Shown here: positions 14,796 through 23,316 of the stretch, piece after piece
Position numbering within the stretch: position 1 is the first letter of the stretch
How the letters are laid out: each line of letters begins with the position of its first letter
Source: an uncultured Saprospiraceae bacterium
GTDB taxonomy: Bacteria > Bacteroidota > Bacteroidia > Chitinophagales > Saprospiraceae
Length of the DNA: 27,585 nucleotides
Direction: 5' to 3'
Assembly (NCBI GenBank): GCA_937894165.1
Contig: CALCSX010000209.1
Location: 1-27,585 of the forward strand
Program-made: the position numbers and the translations under genes
The notes under the pieces: model-generated
The model's database searches: none
The model's input: only the letters and a program-made list of their open reading frames with translations
What the model was told of the DNA's origin: nothing

Positions 14796-16847
14796 TTAGT
14801 CTTGATTTAACTTTTTTACCATTGTTAGAATTGTTGCCACCGCCACTGTCTCGTCCGTCTCATCGTAAACTTCTACGTAAAACTTCACAATTCCCTTCGC
14901 AAACTCTTCATCATCGCGTTTTTCTTGGTCTACTTTCTCTTTTACAGTGAATTTTACGCCGATAGTCGCTCCTGCATAGATAGGTTTGGTAAATCGACAT
15001 TCTTCCAGACCATAATTCAACAAAACCGGCCCTTTGCCCGGATCGACAAACAAGCCCGCAGCGGCAGAAAGTACGAAATAACCGTGCGCCACCCGCTGCT
15101 CAAAAATTGTACCTTCCAAACTGGTCACATCCGTATGGGCATAGAAATGATCCCAACTCACATTAGCAAAATTTATAATATCTGACTCTGTGATCGTTCT
15201 TTTGTGTGTAATAAGGGTCTCTCCTACTGTCAATTCCTCGAAATGCTTTCTAAAAGGATGAACGCCCGGATCCTTGTACTTGCCACCCGCCTGATAAACC
15301 TGCGTGATTTCAGTGATTGTCGTTGGTGTTCCCTGGATAGCGCATCGCTGCAAATAATGCTTAATTCCTCTCATGCCGCCCATTTCCTCACCTCCACCGG
15401 CTCTCCCCGGACCTCCGTGAACCAACATGGGCATCGGCGATCCGTGACCGGTGCTTTCCTTCGCATTTTCTCTGTTGAGAACGAGAATTCGACCGTTATG
15501 CGTAGCCGTTCCCATGACAAATTCTCTCGCCAATTTATCATCGAAGGTCACAATGGAGCTCACCAAAGACCCTTTTCCTTTCTTATTCAATTCGATGGCA
15601 TCATCCATTGTTTTATATGGCATCAAAGTGCTGACAGGGCCAAAAGCCTCGACATTGTGCACCTCATTGGCCTCGAATGGATTGTCCAGACGGAAAAGTA
15701 TAGGGGGAATAAATGAACCCTTATTTTTGTCGGCATCTAGCACTTCAAAGTCATCCAAATTGCCAAAAACTATCTGCGCATCCTTCTTTAACTCTTTAAT
15801 TTTGCCCAAAACATCCTCCAACTGCTCTTTTCCGGCCAAAGCTCCCATTCGAACACCTTCGTTCAAAGGATTTCCAATGGTGGTCTGTTGCAAGGCTTTG
15901 CCCAATGCAATCTGCACGTCTTCGATATAATTTTCAGGGACAAAAATACGTCTGATGGCAGTACATTTCTGACCACATTTCACGACCATTTCCTTCCTTA
16001 CTTCCTTGATAAATAAGTCAAATTCCGGGGTTCCGGGAGCAGCATCTTCACCCAAAATGCAGGAATTCAAGGAATCAGCCTCCATATTAAAGGGTACGGA
16101 CTCATTGATAATATTTTTGTGGGATTTCAACATCCTTCCGGTACTGGCAGAGCCCGTAAAGGTCACCACATCCTGATAATTGACGAAGTCAAGCAGATTT
16201 CTAGCCGAGCCACAAATCAATTGCAAAGCGCCTTTCGGTAAAATGCCCGATTCGATAATATCTCTCACCATCGCTTCTGTCAAAAATGAAGTAACCGTAG
16301 CCGGCTTAACGATAGCAGGCATTCCCGCCATCAAATTCACTGCGATCTTCTCTAGCATCCCCCAGATAGGGAAATTATAGGCATTGATATGAACAGCTAC
16401 CCCCTCTTTAGGAACCATAATGTGATGTCCGATAAAATTGCCCCCTTTGGACAATCCGACCATTTCACCATCTATATAATAGGGCTGATCAGGGAATTTT
16501 CTTCGCAAGGAAGCATTGGCAAATAAGTTCCCTATTCCTCCCTCAATATCAATCCAGGAATCCACTTTCGTAGCTCCGGTTTGGTAAGAGATTTTGTAAT
16601 ATTTATCTTTTCTATCAATTAAATACAGTGCCAAAGCCTTGATCATCCTCCCTCTCTCGTGAAAGGTCATTTTTCGAAGGTTTTTATTGCCTACATTTCG
16701 GGCATAATTGAACATTTCCTCGAAATCTACCCCGTCCGTTGAAGCCAAAGCGACAACTTCTCCATTGACTGAATTATAAAGCGTCGTCTGAGGTTTTGAA
16801 GGTTCCACCCATTGCCCTGCTGTATAATTTCCTAATATCTTAGTCAT
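14796..16847 (-). CDS. paaZ: Bifunctional oxepin-CoA hydrolase / 3-oxo-5,6-dehydrosuberyl-CoA semialdehyde dehydrogenase
   Basis: PaaZ opens the oxepin-CoA ring by hydrolysis and oxidises the resulting aldehyde. The 683-residue product has both parts. The aldehyde dehydrogenase domain (about 1-515) has the general base Glu256 in NMEADSLN and the catalytic Cys295 in KCGQKCTAIRR, at the same positions as recalled for E. coli PaaZ. The MaoC-like hydratase domain (about 530-680) carries Asp566 and His571 in SWDHFYAH, followed by RVAHGYFVLSAAAGLF. The length matches full-length fused PaaZ (about 680 residues), so both activities are expected from one protein. It is 14 bp downstream of paaY and 1 bp upstream of the crotonase gene. 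Confidence 0.96.
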   Translation of the reverse strand: MTKILGNYTAGQWVEPSKPQTTLYNSVNGEVVALASTDGVDFEEMFNYARNVGNKNLRKMTFHERGRMIKALALYLIDRKDKYYKISYQTGATKVDSWIDIEGGIGNLFANASLRRKFPDQPYYIDGEMVGLSKGGNFIGHHIMVPKEGVAVHINAYNFPIWGMLEKIAVNLMAGMPAIVKPATVTSFLTEAMVRDIIESGILPKGALQLICGSARNLLDFVNYQDVVTFTGSASTGRMLKSHKNIINESVPFNMEADSLNSCILGEDAAPGTPEFDLFIKEVRKEMVVKCGQKCTAIRRIFVPENYIEDVQIALGKALQQTTIGNPLNEGVRMGALAGKEQLEDVLGKIKELKKDAQIVFGNLDDFEVLDADKNKGSFIPPILFRLDNPFEANEVHNVEAFGPVSTLMPYKTMDDAIELNKKGKGSLVSSIVTFDDKLAREFVMGTATHNGRILVLNRENAKESTGHGSPMPMLVHGGPGRAGGGEEMGGMRGIKHYLQRCAIQGTPTTITEITQVYQAGGKYKDPGVHPFRKHFEELTVGETLITHKRTITESDIINFANVSWDHFYAHTDVTSLEGTIFEQRVAHGYFVLSAAAGLFVDPGKGPVLLNYGLEECRFTKPIYAGATIGVKFTVKEKVDQEKRDDEEFAKGIVKFYVEVYDETDETVAVATILTMVKKLNQD

Positions 16848-16861
16848 AATATATGATTTTA

Positions 16862-17455
16862 TTATCCTTTAATTTTATTCCATGTCTCGTACAAATCTTC
16901 CTGAGAAGGTCTGTTTTCCGGTAATTCCTCCAATGGTTCGCATATCTCAGCGTAAGTATGCATTTCACCGGGAAGTGCCTGATACAATTGAGTTCCTTTG
17001 GTCTTCCATTGCACCATTTCATCGCTCACTTCTTTGATGATCCTGCCCGGATTCCCGACAACCATGCTTCGTGGAGGAATATGCTCTCCGGCTCTAACAA
17101 AGGTCAATGCCCCGACGATGCTTTCATCTCCGATATGAACATCATCCATAATCACAGAATTCATACCTATCATAGCATTTCGACCAATTCTGGCACCATG
17201 AATGATAGCGCCGTGTCCGATATGCGCCCCTTCCTCCAGTTCTACTTTTTTCCCCGGAAACATATGTAGCGTGCAATTTTCCTGCACATTACAGCCGTCA
17301 CCGATAATTATTTCACCCCAATCACCCCTCAAAGCAGCTCCGGGACCGATATATACATTTTTTCCGATGATAACATTTCCCGTCACCACGGCATTTTCAT
17401 GCACATAGGAACTCGAATGTACTACCGGAATGTGACCTTTAAATTTATAAAACAT
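16862..17455 (-). CDS. paaY: PaaY-type hexapeptide-repeat (gamma-carbonic-anhydrase-like) protein
   Basis: The 197-residue product is a left-handed beta-helix protein with hexapeptide repeats (NVIIGKNVYIGPGA, IGDGCNVQENC, IGRNAMIGMNSVI). Three histidines in the gamma-carbonic-anhydrase metal-binding pattern are present: His64 in TLHMFPG, and His81 and His86 in HIGHGAIIHG. In E. coli, PaaY is a thioesterase that relieves dead-end CoA adducts in phenylacetate breakdown. The tail, with LYQALPGEMHTYAEICEPLEELP as its recognisable region, is typical of the PaaY subgroup rather than general carbonic-anhydrase relatives. The gene sits 24 bp downstream of paaJ and 14 bp upstream of paaZ. The exact substrate is inferred from context. 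Confidence 0.88.
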   Translation of the reverse strand: MFYKFKGHIPVVHSSSYVHENAVVTGNVIIGKNVYIGPGAALRGDWGEIIIGDGCNVQENCTLHMFPGKKVELEEGAHIGHGAIIHGARIGRNAMIGMNSVIMDDVHIGDESIVGALTFVRAGEHIPPRSMVVGNPGRIIKEVSDEMVQWKTKGTQLYQALPGEMHTYAEICEPLEELPENRPSQEDLYETWNKIKG

Positions 17456-17479
17456 TATTTCACTGTAAATTTATTTTCT

Positions 17480-18694
17480 TTAAACTCTTTCTAGGACGAC
17501 CGCAAAACCCTGACCTACGCCGATACACATTGTACACAGCGCGTATTTTTTATTGCTTCGCTTCAATTCCAATGCTGCCGTCAATAAAAGTCTCGCTCCC
17601 GACATTCCGAGAGGGTGACCTAAGGCAATGGCTCCTCCATTCGGATTCACTCTAGAATCATCATCAGCAACGCCCATATTTCTCAGACAAGCTAACGCCT
17701 GCCCTGCAAATGCTTCATTGAGTTCTATCACATCCATTTGATCCATGGTCAAATTTGCTCGTTTCAAAGCTATTTCGCTGGCATAAACCGGTCCAATCCC
17801 CATAATTTTTGGCTCCACTCCTGCCACTCCGCTGGAAACCACTCTCACCAATGGCTCTAAATCGTATTTTTTGATGGCTTCATCGCCGGCGAAGAGATTG
17901 GCACAGGCGCCATCATTCAAACCGCTTGCATTACCGGCTGTAACCGTTCCATTTTTACGAAAAGCAGGTCTCAAAGCTCCCAAAATTTCCGGAGTCGTCT
18001 TACTTTTTATAAATTCGTCATATTCGAACATGATGGGATCGCCCTTGCGCTGGTTGATTTTCACCGTTACTGTCTCCTCTGCGAAAATGCCTTTGCGCTG
18101 TGCTCTGTCCGCTTTCATCTGTGAATGGTAAGCGAAGGCATCCTGATCTTCTCGCGAAATATCATACCTGTCCACCAAATTTTCTGCTGTTTCGCCCATG
18201 GCATCAGTGCCGTATAGATCCTCCATCAGTGGATTGACAAATCGCCAGCCGAAACTACTGTCATAAATCTGAGAGTCGCCGCCATAGGGCTGCGCACTTT
18301 TGCTCATCACCAATGGTCCTCGTGTCATATGTTCTACACCTCCGGCAATGATTAAATTGGCCTCGCCTGTCATGATGGCTCTGGCGGCGTGCATTCCGGC
18401 GGACATCCCTGAAGCGCAAAGCCTGTTGATGGTCTCTCCCGGAACTGAAAATGGCAATCCCGCCAAAAGGGAAGCCATACGAGCCACATTTCTATTGTCC
18501 TCGCCGGCTTGATTGGCACAACCCATATACACATCATCAATAGCTTCCGCAGAAATATTCTCGTATTTCTGCATCAGCGATTTGATCGGTATTGCCGCTA
18601 AATCATCAGCTCTGACGGAGGACAATGTTCCACGAAAATTGCCTATCGGTGTACGGATTCCTCCTATTAAATAGGCATTTTTTAAATCTCCCAT
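17480..18694 (-). CDS. paaJ: 3-oxoadipyl-CoA / 3-oxo-5,6-dehydrosuberyl-CoA thiolase
   Basis: A thiolase of 404 residues, the usual PaaJ/PcaF length. The nucleophile is Cys93 in NRLCASGMSAG; the C-terminal pair is His360 in GGAIALGHPLG and Cys390 in CTMCIGVGQG. In the phenylacetate pathway PaaJ acts twice, on 3-oxo-5,6-dehydrosuberyl-CoA and on 3-oxoadipyl-CoA, releasing acetyl-CoA each time and finally succinyl-CoA. Its start codon overlaps the end of paaI by 13 bp, so translation is probably coupled. Sequence alone does not separate PaaJ from PcaF; the surrounding genes make PaaJ the better name. Confidence 0.93.
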   Translation of the reverse strand: MGDLKNAYLIGGIRTPIGNFRGTLSSVRADDLAAIPIKSLMQKYENISAEAIDDVYMGCANQAGEDNRNVARMASLLAGLPFSVPGETINRLCASGMSAGMHAARAIMTGEANLIIAGGVEHMTRGPLVMSKSAQPYGGDSQIYDSSFGWRFVNPLMEDLYGTDAMGETAENLVDRYDISREDQDAFAYHSQMKADRAQRKGIFAEETVTVKINQRKGDPIMFEYDEFIKSKTTPEILGALRPAFRKNGTVTAGNASGLNDGACANLFAGDEAIKKYDLEPLVRVVSSGVAGVEPKIMGIGPVYASEIALKRANLTMDQMDVIELNEAFAGQALACLRNMGVADDDSRVNPNGGAIALGHPLGMSGARLLLTAALELKRSNKKYALCTMCIGVGQGFAVVLERV

Positions 18695-19113
18695 AGTGTT
18701 TTTTTCTTATATATTGTTGCTTTAAAATGAGCCTTTTTGACTCCTTCTAAGTTTAAAATGTTTGCTTGATACCAGGCAAATGATTTTGTAGATTTAATTT
18801 CTTCCGCCACCACCATGATCTCCTCCCCCAATTCCAAGGCTGAAAAATAGGAAATACTATTTTCTATGGAGAGGGCATGATTGCCGTAAGCATTGGCAGC
18901 GAAAGCTACTGCGCTGTCGGCTAACGAAAAAGCGATTCCCCCATGCGCAATGTAAAATCCGTTGGTCATTTCAGGAGTAATTTTCATGCTAAGGGTACAT
19001 TTACCCGGAACAACGTCGATGATTTTAATGTCCAACCATTGGCTGAATGCATCATTATCGTACATCATTTTTTTCGCAATTTTTAGGGCTTTATCCCGTT
19101 CTTTATCTCCCAT
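18682..19113 (-). CDS. paaI: Hydroxyphenylacetyl-CoA thioesterase PaaI
   Basis: A hotdog-fold thioesterase of 143 residues. The catalytic region NGFYIAHGGIAFSLADSAVA holds Asn51, His57 and Asp66, the pattern known from PaaI. Its role is to hydrolyse aberrant aryl-CoA or ring-hydroxylated CoA products and so release trapped CoA. It overlaps paaJ by 13 bp. Upstream lies a 230-bp spacer (19114-19343) containing repeats, so paaI-paaJ-paaY-paaZ-crotonase may have a promoter of its own or depend on read-through from paaH. Confidence 0.92.
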   Translation of the reverse strand: MGDKERDKALKIAKKMMYDNDAFSQWLDIKIIDVVPGKCTLSMKITPEMTNGFYIAHGGIAFSLADSAVAFAANAYGNHALSIENSISYFSALELGEEIMVVAEEIKSTKSFAWYQANILNLEGVKKAHFKATIYKKKTLWEI

Positions 19114-19154
19114 AGTTCCAACTAAATATAAAATTCTTTTTTATTTTTCTTTTT

Positions 19155-19205
19155 AAAGCTCTTCTCGCCCCCTAACCCCCTGAAGGGGGCACTCCCGCCC
19201 TCATA
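19155..19205 (-). repeat. CTTCAGGGGGTTAG element, inverted copy
   Basis: Read on the minus strand it gives GGGCGGGAGTGCCCCCTTCA, then GGGGGTTAGGGGGCGAGAAG. It matches elements at about 925-985 and 2279-2330, all with the order GTGCC, then (CT)TCAGGGGGTTAG, then an AGAGC-type end. The copy lies in the paaI-paaH spacer. Confidence 0.65.
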
Positions 19206-19285
19206 CTAAAATGAACACAAGAGATCTCGCCCATTAACAATTAAGCATTAACCACAAACAATTAACAATTAACCATAACAAAAAT

Positions 19286-19343
19286 GCCTTGTACTAAAAC
19301 TTTTCTTACTAGAGACATTTTTTATGTAGTTTACTTGCAAGCA
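19286..19343 (+). repeat. Half copy of the 10.3-kb palindromic element
   Basis: GCCTTGTACTAAAACTTTTC to CTTGCAAGCA parallels 10411-10469 through GCCTTGT, AACTTTTCTTA, AGAGAC and CTTGCAAGCA. The left half of the palindrome is absent. It ends exactly at the stop codon of paaH (19344). Confidence 0.6.
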
Positions 19344-20498
19344 TTAATTATAAAATTCTTCTTTATTTTTCACCAATTCTCTCAATTTCGGACTACATCT
19401 GTATCGATCCTCTCCGTACCAATCGTACAACACATCCATCTTGTCAACGCACCAATCGATGCCCTTTTCATCCGCCCATTTCAATAAACCCTTCGGGTAA
19501 TTAACCCCCTTTTCCATCGCCGTATCGAGATCTTCTCTAGAGGCAATATTTAAATGGAGAGCGTCCGCAGCTTCATTGATAAGCATGGCCAGAATTCTTT
19601 CAAATATCATATTTCCTAAATCTGTATTCTTTTCAGGTTCAGGGTTTTCTCCTCCGGAATAATGATAATATCCTCTTCCAGACTTACGCCCCAGATAGCC
19701 CGCTTCTGAGTACCTTTTTTGGGTAAATGCAGGTCTGTATCTCGGATCAAAGTAGAAAGCTGTGAAAACAGTTTCAGTCACCGTATAGTTGACATCATTG
19801 CCGATGAAATCCATTAATTCAAAGGGCCCCATTCGAAAACCGCCAATCTCCTTCATCGCCCAATCTATGGTAGCAAAATCTGCTATACCCTCTTCATAAA
19901 TCCTCAATGCTTCCCCATAGAAAGGACGGGCTACTCTATTGACAATAAAGCCCGGCGTATCCTTCACAATGACAGTGGATTTTTTCCAACTGTCAATAAT
20001 TTGCTTGGCCGCATCTAAATATTTCTTGTCCGTTTGAATGGCGGGAATTATTTCGACCAATTGCATCAAGGGCGCAGGGTTGAAAAAATGAATGCCCATA
20101 ACTCTTTCGGGCTTTTTGCACTTCGCTGCAATGGATGCAATGGAAAGTGATGAGGTATTGCTCGCTAAAATAGTGTCCGGGGAACAAATTTGATCCAATC
20201 TGGAAAAAATTTCTGCTTTCACATCAATATCCTCAATGACAGCTTCTATAACCAAACCGCAATCCGCGATTTCTTCAATTATGGAAACAAATTTTATTTT
20301 GCCCAAAATATTATCAGCTTCCTCTCTTGTGTTTTTTCCTTTTTCTACCAATCGATCAAAGATTTTGTTCAAACTTGATTTTGCCTTCTGAATCGACTGT
20401 GCGTAACTATCAAAAACGGTCACCGAATGCCCAAATGTCGCTGCTACTTGCGCAATTCCACTTCCCATCGTTCCGCTGCCAATAATGCCTATTTTCAT
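19344..20498 (-). CDS. paaH: 3-hydroxyadipyl-CoA dehydrogenase (3-hydroxyacyl-CoA dehydrogenase family)
   Basis: A 384-residue NAD-dependent dehydrogenase. The N-terminal Rossmann motif GSGTMGSG starts at residue 7, followed by VFDSY at the end of the second strand, which favours NAD. The catalytic region has ASNTSSLSI and MGIHFFNPAPLMQLVEI, with the catalytic histidine in HFFNP. The C-terminal domain has DTPGFIVNRVARPFYGEA. In the pathway it oxidises 3-hydroxyadipyl-CoA to 3-oxoadipyl-CoA before PaaJ. It is shorter than the about 475-residue E. coli PaaH and has one full C-terminal domain plus a partial second one. It is separated from paaG by 472 bp of repeats, the largest break in the cluster. 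Confidence 0.9.
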   Translation of the reverse strand: MKIGIIGSGTMGSGIAQVAATFGHSVTVFDSYAQSIQKAKSSLNKIFDRLVEKGKNTREEADNILGKIKFVSIIEEIADCGLVIEAVIEDIDVKAEIFSRLDQICSPDTILASNTSSLSIASIAAKCKKPERVMGIHFFNPAPLMQLVEIIPAIQTDKKYLDAAKQIIDSWKKSTVIVKDTPGFIVNRVARPFYGEALRIYEEGIADFATIDWAMKEIGGFRMGPFELMDFIGNDVNYTVTETVFTAFYFDPRYRPAFTQKRYSEAGYLGRKSGRGYYHYSGGENPEPEKNTDLGNMIFERILAMLINEAADALHLNIASREDLDTAMEKGVNYPKGLLKWADEKGIDWCVDKMDVLYDWYGEDRYRCSPKLRELVKNKEEFYN

Positions 20499-20970
20499 TT
20501 AATTTTTTTATTTTATTATAATAATTGTTTTCAAATCGCATCATCGTATACACGGATCAACCATAAAAAATGATTAATTCATTATAATGAGACGCAATGA
20601 ATTGCGTATCTACGGATTCAAATATTAAAATCATTTTCGTCATGAAAATCAAATCATATCATTATATAATTTTCAAATCAATCAACGATTAAATTCTATT
20701 CAAACGTCAAAGACAATTATTTTGATTTAAGAGACGTAGGAGTCCTACGTCTCTACGGATTCCTATATGAAAATCGTTTTCGCAATGAAAATCAAAATCA
20801 TATCATCATATCATCTTTTAACGCCACCCGCGCCCCACATTCCCCTGAAGGGGACGCCTGCGCTTCCTGTTTCTAGATTGAAAAACGTTTTCGCAATGAA
20901 AAACAAAATCATATCATTATATCATTATATAATCTGATTATATTTTAATAGGACAAGTCTCGACTTGTCC
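20499..20970. repeat. Composite repeat region inside the paa cluster
   Basis: No gene. It contains palindrome GAGACGCAAT-GA-ATTGCGTATC (20589-20610, one mismatch); palindrome GAGACGTAGGA-G-TCCTACGTCTC (20731-20753, 11-bp arms); and palindrome AGGACAAGTC-TC-GACTTGTCCT (20950-20971). Three copies of a CATTTTCG/GTTTTCGCAATGAAAATCAA-type stretch start at about 20629, 20770 and 20887. A CCCCTGAAGGGG-containing element lies at about 20822-20870. The first two palindromes are each followed by TACGGATTC. A similar set begins again at 27475. Confidence 0.75.
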
Positions 20971-20971
20971 T
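20950..20971. repeat. Palindrome touching the paaG stop codon
   Basis: AGGACAAGTC and GACTTGTCCT are perfect 10-bp arms around a 2-bp centre. On the transcript the hairpin forms right at the stop codon, but the sequence after it (ATTAAAATA) is not a U-run. It is more likely a repeat of the GACAAGTCGAGACTTGTC class than a strong terminator; it may still reduce read-through or stabilise the paaG end. Confidence 0.6.
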
Positions 20972-21744
20972 TACAACCCTTTAAAAACAGGTTGCCGTTT
21001 TTCCAAAAATGCCTGAACGCCTTCTTTGTAATCGGCTGTTTTTCCTGCCTCAAACTGCAATTTGTGCTCCAAATCCAACTGTTCGTGAATGTCGTTGTCA
21101 AATGTTTTGTTCAATGCCTGCTTAGAGAACCATAAACCGCGAGTGGGCATATTAGAAATTTTTTCTGACAAATCTTCCACTGTTGGCAAATATTCCTCTG
21201 AATTAACAGATTTGTAGATCATTCCCATGTTTTGGGCGTCCGTAGCAGAAACTTTTTCTCCTGTCATTATCAGTGCCATTGCGCGAGCAAAGCCCACCAA
21301 TCGAGGCAATATCCAGGTCCCGCCACTATCAGGAATCAAGCCTATTTTGCTAAAAGCCTGTATAAAAGATGCTTGTTCCGAAGCAATGACAATATCGCAA
21401 TTCAAGGCAAGATTAGCCCCTGCGCCGGCTGCCACACCGTTTACAGCAGCAATGACGGGCTTTTCCATCAAACGAATCTTGTTGATAATAGGATTGTAAT
21501 GTTCGCTTACGATTTTTTCCAATTCCGGCCCCTGAGGATCGACCACCTCGTTCAAATCCTGTCCCGCACAAAATGCTTTTCCATTACCGGTGATCACCAC
21601 AGCTCGCACGGAGGCGTCATTGGCACAATCATCCAGCGCTTTCTGCATCTCCATGGCCATATCCTTATTGAAGGAATTGAAAACCTGAGGTCTGTTGAGC
21701 GTAATCCAGGTCGTATTTCCTTTTTTCTCTGTAATTATATGCAT
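20971..21744 (-). CDS. paaG: 2-(1,2-epoxy-1,2-dihydrophenyl)acetyl-CoA isomerase
   Basis: The 257-residue crotonase-fold protein carries the PaaG signature: GVAAGAGANLALNCDIV for the second oxyanion segment, and FIQAFSKIGLIPDSGGTWIL, split in PaaG proteins around the aspartate (Asp139 here) regarded as the catalytic residue. The hydratase glutamates are absent, as expected for PaaG. The AFCAGQDLNEV motif at about 57-67 completes the oxyanion hole. PaaG converts the ring-1,2-epoxide to the seven-membered oxepin-CoA and also isomerises later enoyl-CoA intermediates. It lies 14 bp after paaD. A perfect 10-bp-arm palindrome overlaps the last base of its stop codon. Confidence 0.95.
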   Translation of the reverse strand: MHIITEKKGNTTWITLNRPQVFNSFNKDMAMEMQKALDDCANDASVRAVVITGNGKAFCAGQDLNEVVDPQGPELEKIVSEHYNPIINKIRLMEKPVIAAVNGVAAGAGANLALNCDIVIASEQASFIQAFSKIGLIPDSGGTWILPRLVGFARAMALIMTGEKVSATDAQNMGMIYKSVNSEEYLPTVEDLSEKISNMPTRGLWFSKQALNKTFDNDIHEQLDLEHKLQFEAGKTADYKEGVQAFLEKRQPVFKGL

Positions 21745-21758
21745 CTATAATTTAATTT

Positions 21759-22235
21759 TTAGTGACATTTAAAATGATCGAAAGGCTCTAAGCAATCCTT
21801 GCATTTGTAAAAGGATTTGCAGGCAGTAGAGCCGAATTCTGAAACGAGTACTGTATTGATGGAGTCACACTGCGGACATTGGACCGGTGCATCGGGAACT
21901 CCCATCGGTTTGGGTGGCGAAATTCCGTAAGCTTTCAATTTTGCCCGAGCTTCATCCCCCATCCACTCGGTAGTCCAGGCGGGAGAAAGTTGTTCGGTAA
22001 TTTTATACTTTTCGACACCTGCCTGATCTAAAGTTGCCTTAATTTCCATTTCCATCCAATTATAAGCCGGGCAGCCGGAATAGGTAGGCGTTATTTTGAC
22101 CTCCAAAATGTCATCGATATATGCAATAGACCGAATCATTCCCAGTTCGCCAATAGTGACCACAGGAATTTCAGGATCCGGAATATTTCGAATCAATTCT
22201 CCTAAATGTTGAATATCAATGGTTTCTACGGTCAT
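21759..22235 (-). CDS. paaD: Phenylacetyl-CoA epoxidase accessory subunit PaaD
   Basis: PaaD is needed for an active PaaABCE epoxidase and is thought to help insert an iron or iron-sulfur centre. The 158-residue product has an N-terminal MIP18/DUF59-like domain (about 5-90, with NIPDPEIPVVTIGELGM and TPTYSGCPAYNWME). Its C-terminal metal-binding tail has cysteines at 120 and 123 (CPQC), 139, 145 and 148 (CKDC) and 157. This matches the family layout and usual size (about 165 residues). It starts 6 bp after paaC, within a run of closely spaced genes. Confidence 0.94.
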   Translation of the reverse strand: MTVETIDIQHLGELIRNIPDPEIPVVTIGELGMIRSIAYIDDILEVKITPTYSGCPAYNWMEMEIKATLDQAGVEKYKITEQLSPAWTTEWMGDEARAKLKAYGISPPKPMGVPDAPVQCPQCDSINTVLVSEFGSTACKSFYKCKDCLEPFDHFKCH

Positions 22236-22241
22236 TATTAA

Positions 22242-23000
22242 TTACCATTTCGCGCCGGGATAAGCCCTTTGCATGAATTGAAGATCAGATAAAATAAAGC
22301 CCATATATTCTGAATGCTTACCCTCTTTACCTCCGATTTGCTGATAAGCTTCTCGATCGACCTTCAGTCCGGCATCCTCAAAATGAGTCGCCATCTGATC
22401 CAAAATCGATTTTTTTAATGAAGAAGGATCAGGAATTAAATTCTGAGCTATCAATCTCGCCTCAAAATCGGTGGGCGTGAATGCCTCCCCTGCAAAACGC
22501 CACAATTCCTCCACTGCTGCCTGCATTCGACGATTGCTTTCCTCCGTTCCTAAGCCCATTCTCCTCACCCATTCGCTGCTGAAAGTATAATGATAGTTTA
22601 TCTCCTTGAGACTCTTAATTACGATGGCTTCCAATCGCTCATCCCCGGTTTTCGACAACATCCTGTAATAATGAAGCTGCCAGGCATCAAAAATATATTG
22701 TCTAACTAAGGTATGGGCAAAGTCAGTATTAGGTCGCTCGCAAAGCAATAAATTTCGATAATTTACAATGTCACGCAGGTAAGCAATATCGTCTTCATCT
22801 CGCCCTTGTCCCTCATATTCCGCAGCATATTGATAGAGTAAACGGGACTGGCCGATGCAATCCAAGGCGATGTTTGTCAGGGCGATATCCTGCTCCAAAA
22901 CCGGGCCGTGACCACACCATTCTCCCAATCTCTGACCTATAATCAATGAACTGTCCGCCAGCACCATCAGAAATTTAAAATAATCTTTCTCAGTACTCAT
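22242..23000 (-). CDS. paaC: Phenylacetyl-CoA epoxidase structural subunit PaaC
   Basis: A 252-residue ferritin-like helical protein that pairs with PaaA in the ring-1,2-epoxidase. Family features include LMVLADSSLIIGQRLGEWCG, EQDIALTNIALDCIGQSRLL, DFAHTLVRQYIFDAWQLHYY and YTFSSEWVRRMGLGTEES. It is the catalytically inactive paralogue of PaaA, and it lacks the complete set of iron ligands seen in PaaA. Its start codon directly adjoins the paaB stop (no spacer), so translation is probably coupled. Length is as expected for PaaC (about 250 residues). Confidence 0.95.
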   Translation of the reverse strand: MSTEKDYFKFLMVLADSSLIIGQRLGEWCGHGPVLEQDIALTNIALDCIGQSRLLYQYAAEYEGQGRDEDDIAYLRDIVNYRNLLLCERPNTDFAHTLVRQYIFDAWQLHYYRMLSKTGDERLEAIVIKSLKEINYHYTFSSEWVRRMGLGTEESNRRMQAAVEELWRFAGEAFTPTDFEARLIAQNLIPDPSSLKKSILDQMATHFEDAGLKVDREAYQQIGGKEGKHSEYMGFILSDLQFMQRAYPGAKW

Positions 23001-23288
23001 TTACATGTGCTTTATTTCGTCAGGGATGTTGTAGAAAGTAGGATGTCTGTACACCTTATCTTCTGCCGGATCAAATAAAGCAGCGGATTCATCGGGATCA
23101 GAAGCAACGATGTACTTCGATTCCACCACCCAAATGCTCACTCCCTCGTTCCTTCTGGTGTAAACATCTCTTGCATTTTCGAGTGCCATCCTTTTATCTG
23201 CGGCATGAAGGCTGCCTGCATGTCTGTGCTGCAAACCTTTCTTAGATCTTATAAAAACCTCCCAAAGAGGCCATTCTGAACTTGACAT
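23001..23288 (-). CDS. paaB: Phenylacetyl-CoA epoxidase small subunit PaaB
   Basis: The 95-residue product has the typical PaaB sequence: WPLWEVFIRSKKGLQHRHAG, then HAADKRMALENARDVYTRR, then GVSIWVVES. PaaB is a small non-catalytic subunit that bridges PaaAC heterodimers and is required for the complex. Length is the same as recalled for E. coli PaaB (95). It lies 28 bp after paaA and adjoins paaC directly. Confidence 0.95.
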   Translation of the reverse strand: MSSSEWPLWEVFIRSKKGLQHRHAGSLHAADKRMALENARDVYTRRNEGVSIWVVESKYIVASDPDESAALFDPAEDKVYRHPTFYNIPDEIKHM

Positions 23289-23316
23289 ATTATTTATTTT
23301 TAATATATTTTAATTT

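Noticed and set aside
14324..14950. Plus-strand frame of 208 residues inside the crotonase/paaZ region
   Set aside because: It lies opposite well-supported genes and has the skewed His/Ser/Leu composition of an antisense shadow; the same holds for the frames at 15204-15716, 15451-15930 and 21232-21750.
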